DNA of 5,638 nucleotides from an uncultured Eubacteriales bacterium (GCA_900546685.1 UREB01000118.1:1-5638); one strand, 5' to 3'. Counted from the stretch's first letter, positions 1-5,587 are shown. A program made the numbers and translations. Notes: generated by a model not told the origin, from the sequence alone.

Positions 1-84
1 AATAGAAGATTGAGTAATGCGCAAAAGGATTTAAAATCCCGGGTTGGCAACAGCGTGCGGGTTCAAGTCCCGCTTCCGGCGCCA
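1..84 (+). tRNA. tRNA-Leu(UAA)-like class II tRNA, 5' end cut by window, possibly degenerate
   Basis: The 3' half is a clear tRNA. The T-arm is perfect (GCGGG at 57-61, loop TTCAAGT at 62-68, CCCGC at 69-73), then acceptor strand TTCCGGC (74-80), discriminator G81 and an encoded CCA (82-84). A long variable arm (about 44-56) marks it as class II (Leu, Ser or Tyr type). The anticodon loop TTTAAAA (30-36) gives anticodon TAA, reading UUA leucine codons. The acceptor partner, expected to be GCCGGAA, would begin about 5 bases left of the window. Odd points: only 3 of 5 anticodon-stem pairs form, the D-arm cannot fold and lacks a GG in its loop, and discriminator G73 is unusual because bacterial tRNA-Leu normally has A73. 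It may be a decayed or unusual copy. A T-run terminator follows at once. Confidence 0.65.
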
Positions 85-86
85 TG

Positions 87-117
87 TCGGAACGAGTTAC
101 GCTCGTTCCGATTTTTT
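87..117 (+). terminator. Rho-independent terminator of the tRNA
   Basis: A perfect 10-bp stem (TCGGAACGAG at 87-96 with CTCGTTCCGA at 102-111) closes a 5-base loop and is followed by six T residues (112-117). It begins 3 bases after the tRNA CCA end, so it ends the tRNA transcript. The reverse strand has no T-run on the other side, so it should act only on + transcription. Confidence 0.92.
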
Positions 118-351
118 ATTTAGAAAAAATCAGCTGCCCGCGCCACTGTTCCTCCTCTTCCGCAAAAGGCTTGCTCGGTTGTAAACGCTGTCGCGACGGC
201 TCTCTTTCGCTACCAACTTTTTGTGGGTTCGAGTCTATTTCAAAACTTTTCGCAGACATCTTTTTTGCTATCTCTTTACACGTCGCGGCGAGCCTTTTTG
301 GTTCGCCACAATTTTACCTGAAAACTGTACAGGCTACCGTTCCTTCCCGAA

Positions 352-380
352 AATGTACTGCTGGATATGCGTTTTGTCAA
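352..380 (-). promoter_or_regulatory. Candidate minus-strand sigma-A-type promoter
   Basis: Read on the minus strand, a perfect -35 box TTGACA (380-375) is followed after exactly 17 bases by TACATT (357-352), which matches 4 of 6 positions of TATAAT. Transcription would start near 345 and run leftward toward the tRNA, through the hairpin at 307-287 and the 47-codon frame at 259-116. No strong minus-strand terminator lies at the far end; only a six-T run at 129-124 after a poor GC-rich stem. The call rests on the hexamers and their spacing alone. Confidence 0.35.
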
Positions 381-391
381 CGCTTCCTACG

Positions 392-428
392 TTGGAGCAA
401 AGCGGCCTTTGCTCTGATTCATTTTTTT
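392..428 (+). terminator. Terminator-like hairpin without an assigned upstream gene
   Basis: GAGCAAAG (395-402) pairs perfectly with CTTTGCTC (407-414) around a CGGC loop, and the stem extends to 392-417 with wobble pairs. A run of seven T residues (422-428) begins a few bases later. This is good + strand terminator architecture. No gene is visible between the tRNA terminator and this point, so it may end an unrecognised RNA or be a leftover of a lost gene. Confidence 0.55.
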
Positions 429-461
429 ATAAAACGGAGGAAAGTGCGTGCCCTTTCTCCG
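429..461 (-). terminator. Minus-strand terminator-like hairpin, back to back with the + one
   Basis: On the minus strand, CGGAGAAAG (461-453) pairs with CTTTCCTCCG (444-435), giving 9 pairs with one bulged base and an 8-base loop. It is followed directly by TTTTAT (434-429). The T-run is short, so termination may be weak. In + sense the same hairpin is followed by CCTCTTTT, a poorer tail. No minus-strand gene that it would serve is visible to its right. Confidence 0.35.
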
Positions 462-572
462 CCTCTTTTGATAAGCCGCTCTCACGTTGCCTATGTTTGC
501 AAACGCGCTTTTAGCATCTTGCCAACTCACTTCTAGAACGGTTTGGCAACTTATGCGCTGGGTAAATCCCGA

Positions 573-601
573 TTGTAGGGGGCATGAACTCACTTTATAA
601 T
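573..601 (+). promoter_or_regulatory. Promoter of the EFR1-type ferredoxin gene
   Basis: A perfect TATAAT (596-601) lies 17 bases after TTGTAG (573-578), which matches the -35 box only in its first three bases. Transcription would begin near 607-608, right at the GGAGGGG ribosome binding site (608-614). The mRNA leader would then be only about 12 bases. An interrupted stem-loop ends 16 bases before the -35 box and could be an operator, but that is speculation. Confidence 0.6.
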
Positions 602-619
602 GATGGTGGAGGGGATGGC

Positions 620-1480
620 ATGAAAATTCAAAAAGTATGGGCCGTATATTATAGCGCAACAGGCTGTACAGCGCAGGCCGTAGAAACGCTGGCTAAGGCG
701 TTGGCGGATACGCTGCGGGTTCCTTGGCAAAAAGATGAGTTTACCACTCCGGATCAAAGAAATACCGTGCGGTACTTTGCCCCGGAGGAGATCGTGGTCT
801 TTGGCATGCCTGTGTATGCAGGAAGGCTGCCAAATAAACTGCTGCCCTTTGTACAGGAGGGTTTTTGCGGGCAAGGTGCGCTGGCCGTACCAATTGTAAC
901 ATTTGGAAACCGCAGCTTTGACGATGCGCTCAAAGAATTGTGCGAGACATTGCAAACCAATGGATTTCATACCGTGGCTGCCGCTGCAATCGTAGCGCAG
1001 CATGCCTTTGCTACAGCTCTGGCCGCAGGACGACCGAATGATGCGGATCTGCAAAGAATTCGTGTCTTTGCACATGCCCTTGCCATAGACATTGAAAGAT
1101 GCCCAAAGCCCACGCGGCCGATTTCGGTGCCGGGGCGCTCGCCCATCGGCCCCTATTATACGCCGCTGGGTGTGGATGGAAAACCCGCTAAGTTTCTAAA
1201 GGCCAAGCCCAAAACGAACCAAGCGCGTTGCCTTGGCTGTGGGCTGTGCGCTGCCGTGTGCCCGATGGGAGCTATCAGCCGGCAGGACCCCGCCGTGGTA
1301 AAGGGCGTTTGCATCAAGTGCCAGGCGTGTATCACTCGGTGTCCGCAGCGGGCGAAATACTTTGACGATGAAGCATTTTTATCGCATAAGGCGCAGCTGG
1401 AGCAGACGCAGGCACAGCGCAAAGAATCTTGCTTTTTCCCTCTTGCAAAAGAGAAAGGCATAGAGGAAGAAACTAGTTGA
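620..1480 (+). CDS. EFR1-type flavodoxin-ferredoxin fusion protein
   Basis: A 286-residue cytoplasmic electron-transfer protein. The N-terminal half is flavodoxin-like: the FMN phosphate loop reads SATGCT at residues 12-17, with further flavin-contact loops near 62-71 (GMPVYAGRLP) and 94-103 (TFGNRSFDDA). The C-terminal part carries two [4Fe-4S] motifs of CxxCxxCxxxCP type: Cys204/207/210/214 and Cys231/234/237/241. A charged tail follows. This order matches the EFR1 family found in anaerobes, presumed to shuttle electrons between FMN and iron-sulfur clusters; the partner enzymes are unknown. ATG 620 is chosen because GGAGGGG (608-614) lies 5 bases before it. The in-frame ATG at 584 lies upstream of the -10 box and cannot be on the mRNA. 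No terminator follows, so some read-through into the exporter gene is possible. Confidence 0.88.
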   Translation: MKIQKVWAVYYSATGCTAQAVETLAKALADTLRVPWQKDEFTTPDQRNTVRYFAPEEIVVFGMPVYAGRLPNKLLPFVQEGFCGQGALAVPIVTFGNRSFDDALKELCETLQTNGFHTVAAAAIVAQHAFATALAAGRPNDADLQRIRVFAHALAIDIERCPKPTRPISVPGRSPIGPYYTPLGVDGKPAKFLKAKPKTNQARCLGCGLCAAVCPMGAISRQDPAVVKGVCIKCQACITRCPQRAKYFDDEAFLSHKAQLEQTQAQRKESCFFPLAKEKGIEEETS

Positions 1481-1490
1481 AAATTCAATC

Positions 1491-1518
1491 TTGTCTTTTG
1501 AAAGCAAATCACTATAAT
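1491..1518 (+). promoter_or_regulatory. Promoter of the MATE exporter transcript
   Basis: TTGTCT (1491-1496, 4 of 6 matches to TTGACA) is followed after 16 bases by a perfect TATAAT (1513-1518), so the start is expected near 1525. It lies just after the stop codon of the EFR1-type gene. A short inverted repeat, TTGAA-AA-TTCAA (1477-1488), sits immediately upstream and overlaps that stop codon. The resulting leader is about 98 bases long and contains a candidate leader ORF. Confidence 0.65.
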
Positions 1519-1548
1519 GGTCATGTGGGCTGCCGCCAAGGGAGGAAA

Positions 1549-1626
1549 ATGGGGAGAATGGGAGAGGGAAGCTCTTTATTTTTCGCCCGGCAAGTTTGGC
1601 AGACGGTAAGGGGAAAGCTTCCATGA
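1549..1626 (+). CDS. Possible 25-codon leader peptide upstream of the exporter
   Basis: An ATG at 1549 follows AAGGGAGG (1538-1545) and opens a 25-codon frame whose TGA (1624-1626) overlaps the exporter ATG (1623-1625) as ATGA, the classic arrangement for translational coupling. The peptide begins MGRMGEGSSLFF and ends in KLP. The gap from the Shine-Dalgarno core to ATG 1549 is short (3 bases); a second in-frame ATG at 1558 would have a 12-base gap. Neither is ideal, which lowers confidence. It lies entirely downstream of the promoter at 1491-1518, so it should be on the mRNA. If real, it may couple or regulate exporter translation; no known family is recognised. Confidence 0.35.
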   Translation: MGRMGEGSSLFFARQVWQTVRGKLP

Positions 1627-3005
1627 AAAGAACGTATGAGATGGATATGTGCAACGGCCCGCTGTTTAGCAAAATTCTGCTGTTTGCACTTCCGCTGATG
1701 TGCTCTGGCATTTTGCAGCTGCTGTTCAACGCAGCGGACATCATCGTTGTTGGCCGGTATACTGGCAGCGATGCTTTGGCGGCCGTAGGCTCTACGACCT
1801 CTTTGATCAATCTTTTGGTCAATCTGTTCATCGGTATCTCCGTAGGCGCCAACGTTATGATCGCCCGCAGCTATGGGGCGGGGGATGCCGACGGTGTGCA
1901 TAAAGGGGTACATACGGCCATATTGTCTGCGGCGGTTTCCGGCCTGGCGATGATCTTCATCGGCATTTTGCTGTCGCGGCCTATGTTGGAATGGATGGGA
2001 ACGCCGGCCAATATCATCGACCAGGCAACCCTGTATATCCGCATCTTTTTCCTGGGCATGCCGGCCCTTCTGTTATACAATTTCGGAGCGGCTATTTTGC
2101 GTGCGGTGGGCGATACTAGGCGGCCGCTGTATTTTCTTATCATCGCAGGGGTCGTCAACGTTCTTTTCAATTTGTTTTTCGTGATTGTATTCCATATGGG
2201 GGTGGCGGGCGTTGCGATCGCAACGGTCATATCCCAGTATATCTCTGCGACGCTGATTCTGATTTGCCTTACGAACAACGAAGGCGTATGCCGCTTGATG
2301 CCAAAAGAGCTGCGCATCCATAAAGAGCAGTTGGCGGAAATACTGCGCATTGGCTTGCCTGCGGGCTTGCAAGGGGTTATCTTTAACATTTCCAATGTAT
2401 TGATCCAGTCCTCTGTCAATAGCTTTGGCTCGGTGGTTGTGGCGGGCAATACGGCGGCCAGCAACATTGAAGGATTTGTCTATACCTCGATGAACGCCGT
2501 CTATCAGACTTCGCTGAGCTTTACCAGCCAAAACATGGGCGCGCATAATTATAAGCGTATCGATAAGGTGCTCTTAGAGTGCTTGGCGCTGGTCTCTGCC
2601 ATAGGGCTTATCATGGGCATCGGCGCTTATCTATTGGGGCATCAGCTTCTTTCGATCTATACCACCGAAGCAGAAGTGGTGGCCTTTGGGCTGCAGCGCA
2701 TGGTCCTGGTCTGTGTGCCGTATTTTTTGTGCGGCATCATGGATGTATTGGCGGGCAGTATTCGCGGGCTTGGGTATTCCATCCTGCCGATGGTGGTATC
2801 GCTTACCGGAGCGTGCTTGTTCCGGATCGTTTGGATCTATACCATTTTCCAATGGCAGCATACTCAATTTAGCCTATATATTTCGTATCCTATTTCGTGG
2901 TTCTTGACGCTCGGTGCACACCTTATCTGCTATTTTATTGTACGGAAAAAGGTATTTAGGCAAGCGCCGCTTGCAGAGCAGGCCGAGCAAACATCCCATG
3001 CATAA
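1623..3005 (+). CDS. MATE-family multidrug/toxin exporter
   Basis: A 460-residue polytopic membrane protein of usual MATE length, with about 12 hydrophobic helices (roughly 15-35, 50-75, 95-117, 133-155, 168-190, 193-216, 243-262, 280-300, 315-338, 355-378, 388-408, 418-441). It has the family's two-fold repeat: the loop GDTRRP at 163-168 in the first half and RGLGYSILPM at 381-390 in the second. MATE proteins are inner-membrane antiporters that export cationic compounds using Na+ or H+; the substrate and coupling ion cannot be read here. ATG 1623 is preceded by AAGGGGA (1608-1614) at good spacing. An in-frame TTG at 1596 has no ribosome binding site and is rejected. A strong terminator follows, so this is the end of its transcription unit. 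It probably belongs with the DinF/MepA-like Bacillota exporters, but the subfamily is not certain. Confidence 0.93.
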   Translation: MKRTYEMDMCNGPLFSKILLFALPLMCSGILQLLFNAADIIVVGRYTGSDALAAVGSTTSLINLLVNLFIGISVGANVMIARSYGAGDADGVHKGVHTAILSAAVSGLAMIFIGILLSRPMLEWMGTPANIIDQATLYIRIFFLGMPALLLYNFGAAILRAVGDTRRPLYFLIIAGVVNVLFNLFFVIVFHMGVAGVAIATVISQYISATLILICLTNNEGVCRLMPKELRIHKEQLAEILRIGLPAGLQGVIFNISNVLIQSSVNSFGSVVVAGNTAASNIEGFVYTSMNAVYQTSLSFTSQNMGAHNYKRIDKVLLECLALVSAIGLIMGIGAYLLGHQLLSIYTTEAEVVAFGLQRMVLVCVPYFLCGIMDVLAGSIRGLGYSILPMVVSLTGACLFRIVWIYTIFQWQHTQFSLYISYPISWFLTLGAHLICYFIVRKKVFRQAPLAEQAEQTSHA

Positions 3006-3016
3006 ACAACAGCAAG

Positions 3017-3042
3017 GCCCTTTCCAGCGAAAGGGCTTTTTT
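3017..3042 (+). terminator. Rho-independent terminator after the MATE gene
   Basis: A perfect 8-bp stem (GCCCTTTC at 3017-3024 with GAAAGGGC at 3029-3036) closes a CAGC loop and is followed by six T residues (3037-3042). It begins 11 bases after the exporter stop codon. Confidence 0.95.
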
Positions 3043-3095
3043 GTACATGTTTACGGGAATAGAAGGGCCGCCAAAGTTATGACATGATTTGCGTG

Positions 3096-3101
3096 TATAA
3101 T
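3096..3101 (+). promoter_or_regulatory. Likely -10 box of the glycosyltransferase gene
   Basis: A perfect TATAAT lies between the exporter terminator and the next gene. I see no good -35 box at 16-18 bases upstream, so this promoter may need an activator or may be weak. A 5-bp inverted repeat, GTGTA (3093-3097) and TACAC (3106-3110), overlaps the -10 box and could be an operator, though arms this short often occur by chance. Expected start is near 3108, giving a leader of about 67 bases. Confidence 0.45.
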
Positions 3102-3174
3102 TGCCTACACAATCAGCATCGCGGCATACACTGTACAGGCCGGCGATCCGAAATGAAAAAGGAAGGGATAGAGC

Positions 3175-4404
3175 ATGAAACCGTTGAAGGTGGCCATTGG
3201 ATTTGCCACAGGCCGGAAAGGATTTCAAGATGTGCTGAAATCCTATGTTTACCATTTGAAGGAATCCGAGCTGCTAAGACGGCAGGATATAGAGCTGCAC
3301 CTATTTGTGGCGTATGACCTTGGATATAACCACACCACCGTGGAAGATTATACGCAGCTGGAGCCATCAGTAGCAAACGCGTTTGAAACGTGCACGTTTT
3401 TGGGAAAGGACGATATTTTGCATATGGCCCGGGCCCTTTGCGATAAGGGAGTGATTGAAAAAGAAGAAGTGCCCATTTGCTTTGGCAATGGGTATGCGGC
3501 CCAGCGCAATGCGGTGCTGTACAGCGCCATGACACAAAAAATGGATCAGCTGTTGTTTTTGGATGACGATGAATATCCCCTTGCGGTTACGGAATCCAAA
3601 AACTATCTGCTGTGGAGCGGTCAGCACGTTTTGGAATCGCACATTGAATACCTGCGCAATGCGGATATGACAAACGGCTATCATTGTGGGTATATTTCGC
3701 CCATTCCGTATTTGGAATTTGACCATATCCTTTCAGAACAGGATTTTAGGGCTTTTATTCTGGCGCTGAGCAATGATGTGCTCAACTGGGACAGCATCAA
3801 AGCCATCATGCAGGCGGGCGGCATTACCTATGCGGATAAAACCATCTTGATGGAACAACAGGCCGCCGCAGCGGAAGAGGTACACGGTGCGAAATTCATC
3901 ACGGGCGGCAACTTGGGCATCAATTTAACCGTACCGGAGCGCGTGCAGGTATTTTACAATCCGCCGGGCGCACGGGGCGAGGATACCTTCTTAAGCACGA
4001 GCTTAACGGATGTAAACGTAAAATACATCCCAACCTATACATTCCATGATGGCTTCGGCCAGTACGGTCGCCTGCTCGACGGCGTGCTGCCCAATAAGCT
4101 GCAGCCCATAGACGCCAGCTCGGAAGAGGTCGTTACCCGTTTTTATAGGGCCTGTGTGGGATGGGTGCGCTATAAGCCTTTATACACATATTTGACGCAG
4201 CGTGCAGCGTTTGACGAGGTAATGCAGAATATGCAGGCGCAGCTAACAGCTGTGGTGCCCAAAATTTGCAGCTATTTCAACCGCCGAGAGTTTGCAGACG
4301 TTTTGCGTGAGTTTGAGGCGTACCGGATGAAGGTGCATCTTCATGAAAAAGAGTTTGCGAGCTGTAAGCGCATTTGGGAGAAGATAAAAACCTCTCTGAG
4401 ATAA
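3175..4404 (+). CDS. GT-A-like glycosyltransferase of unknown substrate
   Basis: A 409-residue protein with no signal peptide or membrane helix, so probably cytoplasmic. It shows the marks of a GT-A fold nucleotide-sugar transferase: a start with strand-like KVAIGFATGRKGF (5-17), GNGYAAQRN (104-112), a metal-binding acidic triad FLDDDEYP (128-135, Asp130-132), FITGGNLGIN (241-250), an acidic RGED (267-270) in the usual place of a catalytic or acceptor-side residue, and HDGF (291-294), which could supply the late metal-binding His. The C-terminal ~80 residues are helical and charged. The donor, acceptor and product are not visible. It stands alone between two terminators, not in a polysaccharide cluster. 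GGAAGGGA (3161-3168) supports ATG 3175. The GT-A assignment is inference from motifs; no closer family is recognised. Confidence 0.72.
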   Translation: MKPLKVAIGFATGRKGFQDVLKSYVYHLKESELLRRQDIELHLFVAYDLGYNHTTVEDYTQLEPSVANAFETCTFLGKDDILHMARALCDKGVIEKEEVPICFGNGYAAQRNAVLYSAMTQKMDQLLFLDDDEYPLAVTESKNYLLWSGQHVLESHIEYLRNADMTNGYHCGYISPIPYLEFDHILSEQDFRAFILALSNDVLNWDSIKAIMQAGGITYADKTILMEQQAAAAEEVHGAKFITGGNLGINLTVPERVQVFYNPPGARGEDTFLSTSLTDVNVKYIPTYTFHDGFGQYGRLLDGVLPNKLQPIDASSEEVVTRFYRACVGWVRYKPLYTYLTQRAAFDEVMQNMQAQLTAVVPKICSYFNRREFADVLREFEAYRMKVHLHEKEFASCKRIWEKIKTSLR

Positions 4405-4408
4405 AGAC

Positions 4409-4440
4409 AGCGCCGGCTTTGCCCGGCGTTGTATTTTTTT
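4409..4440 (+). terminator. Rho-independent terminator after the glycosyltransferase gene
   Basis: AGCGCCGG (4409-4416) pairs with CCGGCGTT (4423-4430) over 8 pairs, one a G-U wobble, around a 6-base loop. Seven T residues follow at 4434-4440. It begins 5 bases after the stop codon. Confidence 0.9.
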
Positions 4441-4501
4441 CCAGCTACAACAAAAAATACTAGCGTGTCCAGTGCTTTTTTCGGCAACACTTAACAGTGC
4501 T

Positions 4502-5293
4502 GTGAAACATGAAAAAAGAGTAGAGATCTGCCTGTACTGGCAGGAAAAACAGAATCATTGGGCAGATGAGATGGCCCAGGCGTTTGAAAAAGGGAAGGAC
4601 AAAACCTATGCGCGCTGCGGCAAACAGATGCGATTGCAGCTGACCCTGGCGCAAAAGGACGTGGAGCCGGCGTTTAGAAAATTGGCGCGCGCCTTTGTGC
4701 GCAAAGAGCAGCCCACGCTGGTACTCTCGCTGGTGCAAAAGCAGCTCCCTCAGCTGTCGATGGAGGAGCAGTCTTTTGTGGCGGAATTTGCAGAGGCGTT
4801 GGCAAAGCAGCAGGGCATGAATGCGGAAAACGATATCTATGTACGCCGTTTGGCACACCTTATGCAGGCTTGCATGGTAGACGGAAGCCTGCATTTGGAA
4901 GGCTTTGCCCGGTTTCGTTTGGCAGACCTACGTAGAAGATGGCAAAAGTGCATCGAGCGCGTTGTGTCGATGGCGGTGCTCAGGTACGATTGGGCACAGC
5001 AGTTAGATGCTTGGCGTATTCAGATCAGCCAGAGCACAAGCCGGTGCAGATTGGTGCGCGTACATAAAAATTTGAAAGGGCAGTTTGTGTTGGAAATACA
5101 GGGCTACCAAGGCGAACCGCCCGGCTTGCCAGAAGAGCAGCCGGCCGAAGAGGCGCTTTTGAGCATGCTCTTATCTTGGGCGCCGGAATGCATTGAAATT
5201 CAGCTTGGGGAAAACCGGCAAGAAAGCTGGGTGTATGAGATCATAGAGCAGGTATTCGGCCCGCGCGTAAAGATACGGTGGTGCCAGCATTGA
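4502..5293 (+). CDS. ytxC: YtxC-family sporulation-associated protein
   Basis: A soluble protein of about 263 residues with no signal peptide. The middle and C-terminal parts fit the YtxC family (annotated as putative sporulation protein; molecular role unknown): a helical region, then the family-like core EGFARFRLADLRRRW (133-147) and a mixed C-terminal domain ending near residue 263. Position supports the call, since ytxC lies directly upstream of thrS in Bacillus subtilis and here a T-box and thrS follow. The start is uncertain. GTG 4502 gives MKHEKRVEICLYW, but neither it nor the in-frame GTG at 4472 has a Shine-Dalgarno sequence; the next in-frame ATG is at 4571. I see no clear promoter after the preceding terminator. 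The stop codon TGA overlaps the -35 box of the thrS promoter. Confidence 0.78.
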   Translation: MKHEKRVEICLYWQEKQNHWADEMAQAFEKGKDKTYARCGKQMRLQLTLAQKDVEPAFRKLARAFVRKEQPTLVLSLVQKQLPQLSMEEQSFVAEFAEALAKQQGMNAENDIYVRRLAHLMQACMVDGSLHLEGFARFRLADLRRRWQKCIERVVSMAVLRYDWAQQLDAWRIQISQSTSRCRLVRVHKNLKGQFVLEIQGYQGEPPGLPEEQPAEEALLSMLLSWAPECIEIQLGENRQESWVYEIIEQVFGPRVKIRWCQH

Positions 5294-5317
5294 CAAACCG
5301 CCCCGCCATGCTATAAT
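5290..5317 (+). promoter_or_regulatory. Full-consensus promoter of thrS
   Basis: TTGACA (5290-5295) and TATAAT (5312-5317) both match sigma-A consensus perfectly. The spacer is 16 bases, and a TGC directly before the -10 box (5309-5311) makes an extended -10. The -35 box overlaps the ytxC stop codon. So strong a promoter fits a gene held in check downstream by a terminator. Transcription should start near 5324. Confidence 0.9.
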
Positions 5318-5324
5318 GAAGAAA

Positions 5325-5544
5325 AATAGTTTGGCTGACCGGAAACATGCCGTCTATGGAAAAACGCCAAGAGAGGCGGGGGCGTGGCTGAAACCCCTGC
5401 TGCGAAAGAACAAAGACGGATACCATTCCGCGACAAACGCGTGCCGGCGTCATCCGGTAAACCAAGCGGCAGGCTGTATTCAGCTTGCAACAAGGGTGGA
5501 ACCGCGGGTGATTATGCTCGTCCCTTTTTGGGGCGGGCTTTTTT
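5325..5544 (+). promoter_or_regulatory. T-box riboswitch, threonine specifier (ACC)
   Basis: The 14-base T-box core AGGGTGGAACCGCG is present at 5493-5506. Stem I can be drawn: CGGAA (5340-5344) with TTCCG (5426-5430), and CCGTC (5350-5354) with GACGG (5415-5419). These enclose an internal loop whose 3' strand holds ACC at 5422-5424, a Thr codon in the specifier position. Stem III is GCAGGCTG (5469-5476) with CAGCTTGC (5481-5488). The antiterminator forms by AAGGG (5492-5496) pairing with CCCTT (5522-5526), which competes with the left arm of the terminator at 5516-5524. The bulge TGGA (5497-5500) would pair with a tRNA ending UCCA, which fits the U73 common in tRNA-Thr. Uncharged tRNA-Thr is thus expected to turn on the downstream synthetase gene. 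Confidence 0.93.
5516..5544 (+). terminator. T-box-controlled terminator
   Basis: GCTCGTCCC (5516-5524) pairs with GGGGCGGGC (5530-5538) over 9 pairs, two of them G-U, around a TTTTT loop. Six T residues follow (5539-5544). Its left arm is shared with the T-box antiterminator, so termination is expected when tRNA-Thr is charged. Confidence 0.92.
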
Positions 5545-5587
5545 GTAGCGAAAAAGGGGAAGGCCAAGATACAGAGGAGGAAAAGCG

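Larger units (their letters stand above)
118..583. other. Gene-poor, pyrimidine-rich, hairpin-dense intergenic region
   Basis: No convincing protein gene is visible. The long + frame through 84-536 starts inside the tRNA CCA, has no ribosome binding site and gives a Ser/Phe/Cys/Arg-rich translation. Contents, left to right: a minus-strand 47-codon open frame (259 down to 116) with only a weak AG-rich stretch upstream; a hairpin at 287-307 with a 5-T loop and one G-U pair in + sense; a minus-strand promoter-like pair (380-352); a + terminator-like hairpin (392-428); a minus terminator-like hairpin (461-429); a palindrome GTTTGCAAAC (495-504); an interrupted stem-loop (514-517 and 519-525 with 543-549 and 553-556); then the promoter of the next gene. 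The + strand is rich in C and T, unlike the flanking genes. It may hold a non-coding RNA, a decayed gene or a repeated intergenic element; I cannot tell which. Confidence 0.6.

Noticed and set aside
226..235. GGTTCGAGTC, like a tRNA T-loop
   Set aside because: The flanking bases cannot form a T-stem and no cloverleaf can be drawn around it.
324..334. ACTGTACAGGC, repeated at 3130-3140
   Set aside because: An 11-base match is expected a few times by chance in a window of this size.
495..504. Palindrome GTTTGCAAAC as an operator
   Set aside because: It lies about 70 bases upstream of the nearest + promoter and there is no second copy; nothing supports regulator binding.
84..536. 150-codon + frame after the tRNA
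   Set aside because: Its ATG uses the A of the tRNA CCA end, it runs through a strong terminator, it has no ribosome binding site, and its translation is Ser/Phe/Cys/Arg-rich and unlike a real protein.
538..585. Sequence resembling the tRNA 3' half again (TTGGCAAC, then TCCCG at the same 16-base spacing, then a CATG), suggesting an attachment-site repeat
   Set aside because: The T-loop is two bases short, the acceptor part does not match, and no integrase or element lies between the copies. Probably chance.
590..1075. 161-codon minus-strand frame within the EFR1-type gene
   Set aside because: It is a shadow of a well-supported + gene with intact cofactor motifs and has no promoter or ribosome binding site of its own.
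1596..1622. TTG start extending the exporter by nine residues
   Set aside because: It has no ribosome binding site, whereas ATG 1623 has AAGGGGA at proper spacing.
1871..2467. 198-codon minus-strand frame within the exporter gene
   Set aside because: It is antisense to conserved membrane helices and its translation has no recognisable domain. The other minus frames in 1379-2867 are similar shadows.
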